A DNA stretch of 15,039 bases from Bacillota bacterium (GCA_009782085.1 WQUN01000057.1:1-15039); one strand, 5' to 3'. Counted from the stretch's first letter, positions 6,949 through 13,648 are shown. Made by a program: numbers and translations. Notes: generated by a model from the sequence alone, not told the origin.

Positions 6949-7015
6949 GGGAAAGATTCTTCGCTACGCTCAGAATGACTGCTCTTATGCGGTTTTCGAC
7001 TTTCAGAGGGTACTC
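6949..7015. repeat. 67-bp dispersed repeat, copy B (inverted relative to 3066-3133)
   Basis: This reads GGGAAAGATTCTTCGCTACG through TTTCAGAGGGTACTC and is the near-identical reverse complement of 3066-3133. Together the two copies bracket the whole glycosyltransferase-plsY-aroF operon in inverted orientation. It sits only 2 bp after the preceding element and 5 bp before the next. Confidence 0.85.
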
Positions 7016-7020
7016 TTACC

Positions 7021-7058
7021 GGCGACGGAGGAGGTTAATGTTTTCGCACTCCGGTATA
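7021..7058. repeat. CCGGAGTGCG repeat, partial copy
   Basis: These 38 bp match the reverse complement of 6844-6881 with a single mismatch. The end of the repeat (GGTATA) continues into AT, creating a perfect TATAAT hexamer at 7055-7060 upstream of the flagellar gene. Confidence 0.85.
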
Positions 7059-7060
7059 AT
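7055..7060 (+). promoter_or_regulatory. Possible -10 box TATAAT supplied by a repeat end
   Basis: This is a consensus -10 hexamer about 57 bp upstream of the preferred start of the large flagellar gene. No good -35 box lies 16-18 bp upstream and there is no extended TGN, so the call is weak. Confidence 0.25.
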
Positions 7061-7116
7061 TGTTGATATACGGATTGATACACAGAGAGAAGCAGTTCAC
7101 ACGGGGAGTGAAAAAC

Positions 7117-10100
7117 TTGGGGGGAACCGTATCGCTTAAGGAACGGAACGCGCCGGTCGGCCTCGGCCCGCGGGCCGGCTTCCTTCCGGGGCTGCCGGAC
7201 GGAATAAAGGCCGGCGGCGGCCGGGGGGCGGCCGCGCTGACGCCAAAAACGGCGTTGGACGTCACATACGAGAGGATCGAGGACGGGAAGGCCGTCCTGT
7301 CCATTAAAAGGCCGTTCGCCGCCGAATGGCGCGCTGACGCGGATTCGGTAATGGGCAGGCCGGGCGACATACTGCGCTTTATTGTCGGCGGGAACGACGG
7401 GAACGGCCTTACGCTGAGGCAGGTCGTTTCGGACGGCAGGCCCGCCGTCGGAGGCGGAAAGGCGCAAGGCCGCGGGATCGCCGGGCTTTTCAGGGAACTG
7501 CGGCCGATCCCGGGCGTCGAGGCCGAAAAGCCCGAGAGCGTCGAGGAGGTCCGGCTTAAAAAAGCCCGCGCCCTGGGAAGGATCAGGCGGGAGCTGGCCT
7601 ACGCCGGCGGCCGCGCCTCGCCGGACGCGGTGCGGGAGCTTCTGGCCAGCGGCATCAGCCTGGAAAAGATCAGTCTGCCCATGCTGAACGCCGCCCTGGC
7701 CGAAATCGAGAGCGTGCCGAAGGAAGATGAAGCCCCGCCGGGCGGGGCAGCCGCCGAGAGCCTCAGGCGCGCCGGCCTGCCGGTAACCCCGAGGAACCTG
7801 GCCGCGCTGGAGAGCGTCCGCGCCAGGATACCCGACAAGCTGGAGGACGGGCAGATCGCCTCGATAATCCGCTCGGGGAAGCCCGTCACCGTGGAGACCG
7901 TCTACGTGGGGCAGTTCTCGAACGGCGGCGCGGAACCGGCCGGGGCCGTGACCGGCTATCACGAGGACGGGCCGTTCGCGCCCGGGATCGCCCCGGAGCC
8001 CGACGGCAAGGTCTGGGACGACATAAAAAACAGCCTCGGGAGCGTCTTCGCGCGGGAGGGAGTCGAAAACAACGCCGAAAACACGGAGGCGGCCCGCTTC
8101 CTGATAGCCCGCGGCCTGCCGGTCAGCGGGGAGAACATCGGGAAATACAGGTTTTTGAGCGATATAGGGAACAAAGTCGACATAGGCCGCGTGTTCGGCC
8201 TCGCGGCGGAAAAGATCCGCGCCGGGGCCGGCCCTCTCGAGGCGGATCTGATGGAGGCGGAGGCCGGTTTGCGGGCGGACGCCGCCGGGTCTCCGAACAC
8301 TGCCGCCCTGCGGGCGGAGGCCGGCGACGGTTTGCGGACGGACGCTTCCGGAGGACGGATGTCCGCCGCCGCCCTGCGGGCGGAGTATGAGTCCATAGCG
8401 CGCGCGCTCCCGCGCATGGCCGCCGGATACGCGGAGATGCTGACGGAGCGCGGCCTGCCGGTCAATCTGGCCAACCTCAGGGACGCCGTTTCGGAAACGC
8501 TTTATCCGCCGGAGACGCGGACGGACGCCGCCGGCCTGACCGCGAAGCGGCAGCTCGCCGAGATCCGGCTGAAGCTCACCCACGAGGCGGCCAACAGGCT
8601 TATCGGGAAGAACGTCAGGATCGACATTTTGCCCCTGCAAGAGGTTCTGGAGGAGCTGCGCGCGGCGGAGCGGGAGGCCTGCGGCCGCGTCCTCAGGGCG
8701 GCGGGGGCGGACGACGGCTATGCCAACGTCTCGGCAATGGCGGAGCTCCGGGACAAGCTCGGCGGCTTCAGGCCGCTGACGTGCAACGTCTTCGCGGACA
8801 TAATCCGGGGCGGCATCGAATTCAGCGTGAACGGCGTCCACCGCTCCGTCACGGCCGCGCGGCAGTCCGTGCTGGACAGCCTGGAGGCCTTTTCAACCGC
8901 GCCGGACCCCCGCTTCGGGGATTCGTTCAGCCTGGTGAAGGGCCAGTTTTCCGGTTTTCTGGCCGGCATCGGCGTGGAGCCCACGGACGCCGCCGTCCGC
9001 GCGGCGGCGATCCTCTCCAGGAACGGCATGGAAATCGGCGAGGCTTCCTTGCTGGAGGTAAAGGCCATCGACGCCAGGCTCCGGGCGGTGGAGTCGTCGC
9101 TCCATCCGCGCATCGCGGCGGCCATGATCAAGGACGGCCTTAACCCGCTGGACATGAGCGTCGACCGTATCCTGGAATACATCAAGACCTTCAGGAACGA
9201 GTACGGGAACGACCTGAACGGCAAAATCGCCGCCGCCATAGCCGACATGGACAGAAAAAGCGAACTCGGCCCGGGCCAGAGGGAGGCCGTCGTGGCGGTC
9301 TACCGCGCGCTGGGCGTCATCGGGAAAAACGAAAACGCGGCGCTGGGGACGGCGCTTAAAAGCGGCGCGGAGCTGACCCTGGGCAATCTGCTGGAGGCCG
9401 CGAAATACTTCCAGCGAACCGGCGCGCGGCGGACGGACGTGGACGTACTGATAGGCCGGGACTTCGGCGAGAGGGTGAAAACGGAGGCCCCGGAGGGGAA
9501 CATCAGGAGGGCTCTGGGGGAACGCCGCGCCGGGTACGGCGCTCTGGTCTATGGGGAATTCGCCGAAAAAGCGGCCGGCGACGCCGAGGCTCTGGCAAAG
9601 ATGATCCGGGGCAGGCCGGACTGGCGGAGCGCCCCGCTCGAGGAACTCGCCGCGGAGCTTCCGGAGGCCAACCGCATATCGGAGCGGGCCGCGGAGCTGG
9701 CGCTGAACAGGCTGAACGCTCTGGCGCAAACGCCGCCGGGGGTGGTCTACTGGATGGAGCAAAACGGCGTGCCGGTCACGCTCCAAAACGCCGTCGCCGC
9801 CCAAAGCCTGGCCGCGAACCCGTTTTTCGCGGAGGAGGCGCTGGACGGCCTGGACGAGGAGACAAAGGAAGAGATATCGGAGTATATCCTGGACACGGAG
9901 CTGTCAGCGCTCAAAAGCGGCAAAGAGCCGGCGGAAATACTGGCCGGGCTCGGACGCGCCCTGGCGGGGGCGGAGGACTTTGACGCCCCGGAGGCGCGCG
10001 GGCTAAGGCTGATCCAAAACGCGGTAAAGGTCGGCGGGTATATCCGGAAAAAAAATTCCTTCCAGCTTCCGATCAGGCTCCGCGGCGGCGTCTCAGGGCT

Positions 10101-10356
10101 GAACATGTACGTGCTGAACGAGGAGGCGCTCGAAAAGGGCGGGGCGAAGGTGTATATCGCGCTGAGAACCAAACGGCTGGGGACGGTCCGGGCGTATTTC
10201 ACGCAAAGAGAGGATACGGCGGACGTGTCCGTCGGCGCGGAAAGCGCGGAGGCAGCGCGCCGCCTGCGGGAAAACGCGGGCGCGCTGACGCGGGGGCTGG
10301 CGGAGGCGGGCTTCGCGGCGGGAGAGATCGCATTCGGGGTTGAAACAGGGGTATGA
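7117..10356 (+). CDS. Large FliK/DUF6240-like flagellar protein with repeated helical modules
   Basis: This is a 1079-aa predicted cytoplasmic protein with no signal peptide or membrane segment. The last hundred residues (about 984-1079) read LPIRLRGGVSGLNMYVLN, then LGTVRAYFTQ, VSVGAESAEAARRL and LAEAGFAAGEIAFG. This resembles the C-terminal domain of flagellar hook-length control proteins (FliK). Upstream it is mostly helical and repetitive, with GLPVTPRNL, GLPVSGENI and GLPVNLANL at about residues 220, 333 and 446, exactly 113 residues apart, and weaker relatives near 619, 674, 750 and 884 (GVPVTLQNA). I recall this pattern from clostridial DUF6240 proteins near flagellar genes. TTG 7117 is preferred (GGGGAG 8 nt before). 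GTG 7108 is an alternative, and a TTG at 7060 is open but lies at a repeat end. Flagellin follows. The role in hook-length control or assembly is inferred. Confidence 0.72.
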   Translation: MGGTVSLKERNAPVGLGPRAGFLPGLPDGIKAGGGRGAAALTPKTALDVTYERIEDGKAVLSIKRPFAAEWRADADSVMGRPGDILRFIVGGNDGNGLTLRQVVSDGRPAVGGGKAQGRGIAGLFRELRPIPGVEAEKPESVEEVRLKKARALGRIRRELAYAGGRASPDAVRELLASGISLEKISLPMLNAALAEIESVPKEDEAPPGGAAAESLRRAGLPVTPRNLAALESVRARIPDKLEDGQIASIIRSGKPVTVETVYVGQFSNGGAEPAGAVTGYHEDGPFAPGIAPEPDGKVWDDIKNSLGSVFAREGVENNAENTEAARFLIARGLPVSGENIGKYRFLSDIGNKVDIGRVFGLAAEKIRAGAGPLEADLMEAEAGLRADAAGSPNTAALRAEAGDGLRTDASGGRMSAAALRAEYESIARALPRMAAGYAEMLTERGLPVNLANLRDAVSETLYPPETRTDAAGLTAKRQLAEIRLKLTHEAANRLIGKNVRIDILPLQEVLEELRAAEREACGRVLRAAGADDGYANVSAMAELRDKLGGFRPLTCNVFADIIRGGIEFSVNGVHRSVTAARQSVLDSLEAFSTAPDPRFGDSFSLVKGQFSGFLAGIGVEPTDAAVRAAAILSRNGMEIGEASLLEVKAIDARLRAVESSLHPRIAAAMIKDGLNPLDMSVDRILEYIKTFRNEYGNDLNGKIAAAIADMDRKSELGPGQREAVVAVYRALGVIGKNENAALGTALKSGAELTLGNLLEAAKYFQRTGARRTDVDVLIGRDFGERVKTEAPEGNIRRALGERRAGYGALVYGEFAEKAAGDAEALAKMIRGRPDWRSAPLEELAAELPEANRISERAAELALNRLNALAQTPPGVVYWMEQNGVPVTLQNAVAAQSLAANPFFAEEALDGLDEETKEEISEYILDTELSALKSGKEPAEILAGLGRALAGAEDFDAPEARGLRLIQNAVKVGGYIRKKNSFQLPIRLRGGVSGLNMYVLNEEALEKGGAKVYIALRTKRLGTVRAYFTQREDTADVSVGAESAEAARRLRENAGALTRGLAEAGFAAGEIAFGVETGV
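8268..8385 (+). repeat. Degenerate internal repeat in the flagellar protein gene
   Basis: An 18-bp sequence, GCCGCCCTGCGGGCGGAG, occurs at 8302-8319 and again at 8368-8385, 66 bp (22 codons) apart. The encoded peptides are GLRADAAGSPNTAALRAE and GLRTDASGGRMSAAALRAE. The segment AGDGLRTD is close to AGDGLRTS in the copA repeats, and GCGGACGGAC occurs in or near both repeats. Confidence 0.6.
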
Positions 10357-10387
10357 GTACCCTCTGAAACCATTTATTGCCATCCGC

Positions 10388-10435
10388 GTAGGGGCGCGCA
10401 TTGCGCGTCCGAGGACGGCCAATGGCCGCCCCTAC
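10388..10435. repeat. GTAGGG...CCCTAC inverted-repeat element, short form
   Basis: The termini GTAGGGGCG (10388-10396) and CGCCCCTAC (10427-10435) are perfect inverted arms. Between them lie two mini-hairpins, CGCGCATTGCGCG and GGCCAATGGCC, separated by TCCGAGGA, so the 48-bp unit could form a cloverleaf-like structure. It lies about 30 bp after the flagellar gene stop. Confidence 0.8.
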
Positions 10436-10534
10436 ATGGTGGTACGTTAAATTGGTTTTATATTTATAACCCTGTATTCATGCGGGTTTGGAGTTTCCGA
10501 GGGAACTCGGGTATAAGTCAGGAGGGCAACAAAC

Positions 10535-10783
10535 ATGGCCTTAAAAAGCGAAACCCTTGAAATATCGTCGGCGATAATCCAGTTCATCGACGACACCGAC
10601 GGCAGAATGACAGAAAACAGAGAAATCGGCCGAACGGCCGAAAAAGGGGACAGGGGATATGAGAATAGCGTCAAACATACCGGCCTTGAACACGGTTTTA
10701 TCGTTAAAGGCTACGGACAGGCTGCTCACGGACACCATGCAGAAGCTCTCCACGGGCAGGAAAATCAACAGCGCGAGAGATGA
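10535..10783 (+). CDS. Small ORF upstream of, and overlapping, flagellin
   Basis: ATG 10535 has a strong ribosome binding site (GGAGGG, 8 nt spacing). The first 41 codons, MALKSETLEISSAIIQFIDD and on, look codon-like. The frame then runs 125 bp into the flagellin gene in a different frame before stopping, and that tail is probably not selected. It could be a true small protein, a regulatory leader that couples translation to flagellin, or a fortuitous frame over the flagellin 5' untranslated region. I recognise no family. A candidate flagellar sigma-factor -10 lies inside it. Confidence 0.35.
   Translation: MALKSETLEISSAIIQFIDDTDGRMTENREIGRTAEKGDRGYENSVKHTGLEHGFIVKGYGQAAHGHHAEALHGQENQQRER
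10550..10577 (+). promoter_or_regulatory. Possible sigma-28 (SigD/FliA-type) promoter for flagellin
   Basis: GAAA (10550-10553), then 16 nt, then GGCGATAA (10570-10577) matches 3 of 4 and 7 of 8 positions of the flagellar consensus TAAA-N15-GCCGATAA. It is 80 bp upstream of the flagellin ATG, a reasonable distance. It overlaps the small ORF at 10535. Confidence 0.35.
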
Positions 10784-12182
10784 CGCCGCGGGGCTGGCGA
10801 TAGCGAACAAGCTCTCGATGCAGGTCATGGGCCTGAACCGTGCGAGCCAGAACGCGCTGGACGGCGTCTCTTTGATACAGACGGCCGACGGCGCGCTGAA
10901 CGAGATACACGCCATGCTCCAGCGTATGCGCGAGCTGGCCGTCCAGGCCGCGAACGGCGCGCTTTTGCCGGAGGACCGGGCAAAGATACAGATGGAGATC
11001 GACAGCCTGTCGGACGAGATAACCGCCAGCGCCAACAAGACCGAGTTCAACAAGATGAAGATACTGAACGGGGAGGCGGACACGGTCAAGTTCAGCAAGG
11101 TGAATACGCCGGCGGGGCCGCGGATAGGCGACGGGTTCGCCGCCATAAACTACGTCTCCGACACGGTGCCGCCCGGGAACCTGAATTACACGATCGACCG
11201 GGCCGGGCTCCCGGCGAGCGCCGCCCTGTCGAACCTGAACTCGCTTCTGGGGAACGACTTTGTCTTTTACATCAACGAGGCGCAGGTCAGGATAGCAGGC
11301 GCGGACACCCTGGACGACGTCAGGGCCAAGCTCACGGCCGCGGCCGACCTGGCGGCGATGGACATAAAGTTCGACGCCGCCGGGAATAATGCTTTTATTG
11401 CCACCAAAAAGGCCGGCTCGGCCCAGACCGTGGCCATAACCGCCGGCGACCCGGCTTTTGTCCCGATCTACGCGGCGGGTACGGACGCGCAGATCACGCT
11501 CAACTCGTTTGACGGCGAAAACGGCGTCCCGAACGCGAACTTCCTGAACGGGGCCGCCGTGACGGCAAGCGGCAACGAGGTGACCATAGCGAGCTCCGGC
11601 GGGCAGGTCGTCCGCCTGACCGTCAAGGTGGTTTTCAACTCCGACCCCGGCTCCGCGGACAATTTCCTCTTCGGGAACGGGAGCGCGGCCGCTTCGCCGC
11701 CGTTTTCGGACGGGGCCCCGGCGTCCGGCGGCGCGGACATGACCGCCGAGATCAGGAGCTATGGCGCGATATACCTGCAGATAGGCCCGGAGTACAACCA
11801 GCGCATGAGCGTGCAGATACCCAAGGTCACGGCGGAGACCCTCGGCTTCGCGGAGTTCAAGGGCGGCGGAATTGTGCGCACCCTGAACTACCTGTCCCAC
11901 GACGGCGCGACGGAGGCAGTCGGCATAATCGACAGGGCCATCGGCGAGATCTCCGGCATCCGCGCCAGGCTCGGCGCCTATCAGAACCGCCTCGACCAGA
12001 CCGTCCGCAGCCTGGACATCACCGCGGAAAACGTCGAGCGCTCCAGGAGCCGCATAGAGGACACCGACATGGCTATGGCCATGACCGACTACACCCGGCT
12101 GAACGTGAAATACCAGGCGGCGATAGCGATCCTGGCCCAGGCGAACCAGAGGCCGCAGCAGATACTGTCGCTGCTGCAATAA
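10659..12182 (+). CDS. fliC: Flagellin
   Basis: This is the structural subunit of the flagellar filament, 507 aa. The N-terminal D0/D1 region (about 1-140) carries family sequence such as LSTGRKINSARDDAAGLAIA and MLQRMRELAVQAANG. The C-terminal D1/D0 region (about 420-507) carries IGEISGIRARLGAYQNRLDQ and ends ILAQANQRPQQILSLLQ. Between them is a variable surface domain that includes a flagellin_IN-like stretch (TLDDVRAKLTAAADLA). No cysteine or signal peptide is present, as expected for type III export. The start has AAGGGGA at about 8 nt. The chaperone gene fliS follows 20 bp after the stop, so the two are probably co-transcribed. The N-terminus (MRIASNIPALNT) departs slightly from the usual MxINxNxxA opening. 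Confidence 0.96.
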   Translation: MRIASNIPALNTVLSLKATDRLLTDTMQKLSTGRKINSARDDAAGLAIANKLSMQVMGLNRASQNALDGVSLIQTADGALNEIHAMLQRMRELAVQAANGALLPEDRAKIQMEIDSLSDEITASANKTEFNKMKILNGEADTVKFSKVNTPAGPRIGDGFAAINYVSDTVPPGNLNYTIDRAGLPASAALSNLNSLLGNDFVFYINEAQVRIAGADTLDDVRAKLTAAADLAAMDIKFDAAGNNAFIATKKAGSAQTVAITAGDPAFVPIYAAGTDAQITLNSFDGENGVPNANFLNGAAVTASGNEVTIASSGGQVVRLTVKVVFNSDPGSADNFLFGNGSAAASPPFSDGAPASGGADMTAEIRSYGAIYLQIGPEYNQRMSVQIPKVTAETLGFAEFKGGGIVRTLNYLSHDGATEAVGIIDRAIGEISGIRARLGAYQNRLDQTVRSLDITAENVERSRSRIEDTDMAMAMTDYTRLNVKYQAAIAILAQANQRPQQILSLLQ

Positions 12183-12202
12183 AAAATTTGGAGAGATAAC
12201 CA

Positions 12203-12670
12203 ATGACAGGTATGTCAACCGATTACGTGGCGCGCGTCGCGTCTGCGACCCCGGCGCAGCTCGTCCTCATCAACTATGAGCTTTTGTTCGGCTTCCTGAA
12301 GGACGCCGAGGCCGTTGACCCGGAGTCGGAGGGCTGGCCGGACGCCGTCCAGCGGGTCAAGGGCGCGGTGAGGGTCCTGATCGACGGGCTGAACTTCAAG
12401 TACGACATCGCCCGCGACCTCTACGGGATATACCTGTATGTGAACAGGCTCCTGAACGAGGCCCGCGCGCAGCGGCGCAAGGACGGCCTGCGCGACGCGG
12501 GGAGGATCCTGCGGCCGCTCTACGAGAGCTTCGCGGAAGCCGAAAGGACGCAGTCCGGCGCGGAGCCGGTCATGGAGAACGCGCAGAAGATTTACGCCGG
12601 GCTGACGTACAGCAACGGGCGGCTGGACGAGTACGTGGAGGAAGGCGCGGGGCGGGGGTACAGGGCTTGA
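12203..12670 (+). CDS. fliS: Flagellin export chaperone FliS
   Basis: This small, mostly helical cytoplasmic chaperone would bind the C-terminal helices of newly made flagellin and prevent premature assembly. It is 155 aa, slightly longer than the usual 120-135. The N-terminal YVARVASATPAQLVLINYEL fits the FliS opening (Y..v.tAsP.eLv..LY). The middle segment LYGIYLYVNRLLNEA matches the conserved L..LY.Y....L..A helix. The C-terminal tail (about 130-155) has no family match I can place. The position directly after flagellin, with GGAGA 8 nt before the ATG, supports the call. FliS identity is inferred from these patterns and from context. Confidence 0.85.
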   Translation: MTGMSTDYVARVASATPAQLVLINYELLFGFLKDAEAVDPESEGWPDAVQRVKGAVRVLIDGLNFKYDIARDLYGIYLYVNRLLNEARAQRRKDGLRDAGRILRPLYESFAEAERTQSGAEPVMENAQKIYAGLTYSNGRLDEYVEEGAGRGYRA

Positions 12671-12740
12671 TACGGATCGAATGCCAACAGATTAAGATTT
12701 CGGGGGTGCGGCAAATTTTAGCGGGATACGCAATAATACA

Positions 12741-12844
12741 GTAGGGAACGCCGCCCTCGGCGTTCCGGAGTTTTGCGCCGCCCTCGGCGTCCCGCAGTTG
12801 TCGTAAGATTCGGGTAACGGGACGCCCAGGGGGACGTCCCCTAC
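12741..12844. repeat. GTAGGG...CCCCTAC element, long form
   Basis: It begins GTAGGGAACGCCG and ends GGGGGACGTCCCCTAC, giving imperfect inverted ends. The interior has three hairpins: GGAACGCCG/CGGCGTTCC (12745-12766), GCGCCG/CGGCGT (about 12775-12790) and the GGGGACGTCCCC palindrome (12829-12840). The right end, with the next bases (CGAATTCCC, 12844-12852), is the stretch that closely matches the repeat units inside copA. Confidence 0.7.
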
Positions 12845-12893
12845 GAATTCCCAGGAAAATTTGCCCACCCGGATTTCGGCGAATGGTTCCCGT

Positions 12894-12946
12894 GGGGCAA
12901 ACCTTGTGTTTGCCCTGGGATTCGGGCAAAACAAGCTCTGCCCCTA
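12894..12946. repeat. GGGGCAAAC palindromic unit
   Basis: GGGCAAAC (12895-12902), a 5-nt loop and GTTTGCCC (12908-12915) form a perfect 8-bp hairpin. After an 8-nt gap, GGGCAAAACAAGCTCTGCCC (about 12924-12943) forms a second, imperfect one ending CCCCTA. The TAGGGG end relates it loosely to the GTAGGG family. Confidence 0.6.
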
Positions 12947-12974
12947 TGGTTTCGTGAACTATGTCATTGGTTTT

Positions 12975-13358
12975 TTATCCCTTGAACTTATCCTTTGGCA
13001 AATCCACAAAGTCTAACATGGATGTCTTGTCTCTCAGATAAATCTTGATCGGAACCCCCCGATTTATGCAGTTGTTTATCACATATTTCGTGCCTCTGCT
13101 CATACCGTCCCAGAATGCCAGCACAATATCGCAGTATTCAATAATCTGCATGTTGCGTATAAGAGGAGCCTTACGCCCGTATCTTGGGTAATCGGGTAAA
13201 AATTCGGTCAGCTTTATGCCAAGCGCGTGCGCATACTCCCTGGCGCAGGTGTCCACGCCGATTGCTCCGCCTGAAACTATTTCGGATGTTTCCTCCGGGA
13301 CATACAACGTAAAATTTTGCACAAGCAAATTTCTTGAACCTATAATACCCGTTTTCAT
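12975..13358 (-). CDS. Small SLOG-fold (YspA/DprA-like) nucleotide-binding protein
   Basis: This is a 127-aa single-domain Rossmannoid protein. An N-terminal GIIGSRN (4-10) is followed by VSGGAIGVDTCAREYA (28-43), the glycine-rich SGGAxGxD signature of the SLOG superfamily that also includes DprA/Smf and LOG-type proteins. Further on, RNMQIIEYCDIVLAFWDGMSRGT (68-90, with D77 and W83-DG) is typical of the YspA/cpYpsA branch. By family it should bind a nucleotide or nucleotide-derived ligand; its reaction is unknown. The start at 13358 has GAGGTGAT 4 nt upstream. The gene is visibly AT-richer than its neighbours, suggesting horizontal acquisition. It is divergent from an Arc-type regulator across a palindrome that overlaps its predicted transcription start. 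A role in signalling or defence is possible but only inferred. Confidence 0.8.
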   Translation of the reverse strand: MKTGIIGSRNLLVQNFTLYVPEETSEIVSGGAIGVDTCAREYAHALGIKLTEFLPDYPRYGRKAPLIRNMQIIEYCDIVLAFWDGMSRGTKYVINNCINRGVPIKIYLRDKTSMLDFVDLPKDKFKG

Positions 13359-13375
13359 GAAATCACCTCATAAAA

Positions 13376-13404
13376 TATTGTGTACTCCAATAGAGTACAC
13401 AATA
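13376..13404. promoter_or_regulatory. Perfect palindrome, likely operator of the ribbon-helix-helix protein
   Basis: TATTGTGTACTC (13376-13387), a CAATA spacer and GAGTACACAATA (13393-13404) form perfect 12-bp inverted arms in the 107-bp divergent intergenic region. An extra half-site, TGTACT, lies at 13422-13427, and a 12-bp palindrome GAAAATATTTTC (13443-13454) lies just before the ribbon-helix-helix gene's ribosome binding site. The palindrome would cover the transcription start of the SLOG gene, as expected for a repressor site. Confidence 0.7.
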
Positions 13405-13407
13405 ACC

Positions 13408-13413
13408 ATTATA
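13408..13413 (-). promoter_or_regulatory. -10 box of the SLOG gene promoter
   Basis: On the minus strand this reads TATAAT, 50 bp upstream of the SLOG start. A weak -35 (TTTAAT) lies 17 bp further upstream. The predicted transcription start, about 13401, is inside the palindrome 13376-13404. Confidence 0.5.
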
Positions 13414-13465
13414 TCTCAATATGTACTTAAATTAAACTCACTGAAAATATTTTCGAGGTGAGTTC

Positions 13466-13648
13466 ATGAAAAAATATCTGAGGCACATCGGGATTCGCTT
13501 GGAGGACGAGGAGTTGCATGAAAAACTGCATTACATAGCTAAGTACGAGGGGCGTTCGGCAAACGCGCATATTCTGTATTTGATTAGGCGGGATATAGAA
13601 AAATTTGAGGCTGAACACGGGAAAATAATCTCGGGCGATAACGCATAA
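13466..13648 (+). CDS. Arc-type ribbon-helix-helix DNA-binding protein
   Basis: This 60-aa protein matches the Arc/MetJ ribbon-helix-helix plan. A short strand HIGIRLEDEE (7-16) would lie in the major groove. A first helix, LHEKLHYIAKYEG (17-29), follows, then the turn GRSANAHI (29-36), the family's GRS.N..I signature, and a second helix (36-50). Such proteins bind palindromic DNA as dimers or tetramers and usually repress their own or adjacent genes. The start has GAGGTGA 4-5 nt upstream. It is transcribed away from the SLOG gene with a perfect palindrome between them, its likely operator. It could be the antitoxin half of a toxin-antitoxin pair, but no toxin follows it; a repressor of the SLOG gene is the simpler reading. 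Confidence 0.8.
   Translation: MKKYLRHIGIRLEDEELHEKLHYIAKYEGRSANAHILYLIRRDIEKFEAEHGKIISGDNA

Larger units (their letters stand above)
6461..7116. other. Repeat-packed intergenic region between aroF and the flagellar block
   Basis: These roughly 650 bp hold, in order: a 107-bp hairpin (6484-6590), a TTCGTAT-family arm (6609-6637), an intrinsic terminator (6640-6658), a degenerate copy of the CCGGAGTGCG repeat (about 6672-6710), a small minus-strand open frame (6693-6800), a T8 run (6803-6810), a complete CCGGAGTGCG element (6844-6946), the 67-bp dispersed repeat (6949-7015), a third CCGGAGTGCG copy (7021-7058), a TATAAT box, and the Shine-Dalgarno of the next gene. Elements abut one another with few bases between, which looks like repeated insertion at the same site. 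Confidence 0.7.
12671..12974. other. Repeat-filled intergenic region after fliS
   Basis: About 300 bp with no supported gene. It contains the element at 12741-12844 and a second, TAGGGGCA-type palindromic unit at 12894-12946. The first hairpin (GGAACGCCG-CCCT-CGGCGTTCC, 12745-12766) is followed by TTTT after 4 bases and could serve as a weak terminator for flagellin-fliS. Confidence 0.6.

Noticed and set aside
7003..8841. A 612-codon minus-strand frame opposite the large flagellar gene
   Set aside because: Low-complexity Arg/Gly/Pro-rich shadow of the sense gene, which has coherent helical modules and a FliK-like end.
10488..10516. Sigma-A promoter TTGGAG..TATAAG before the small ORF
   Set aside because: The predicted start would fall within the Shine-Dalgarno sequence, and the spacer is itself part of a repeat-derived palindrome.
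13466..13648. Classic toxin-antitoxin operon
   Set aside because: No toxin gene follows the ribbon-helix-helix gene, and the divergent SLOG protein is not a known toxin fold.
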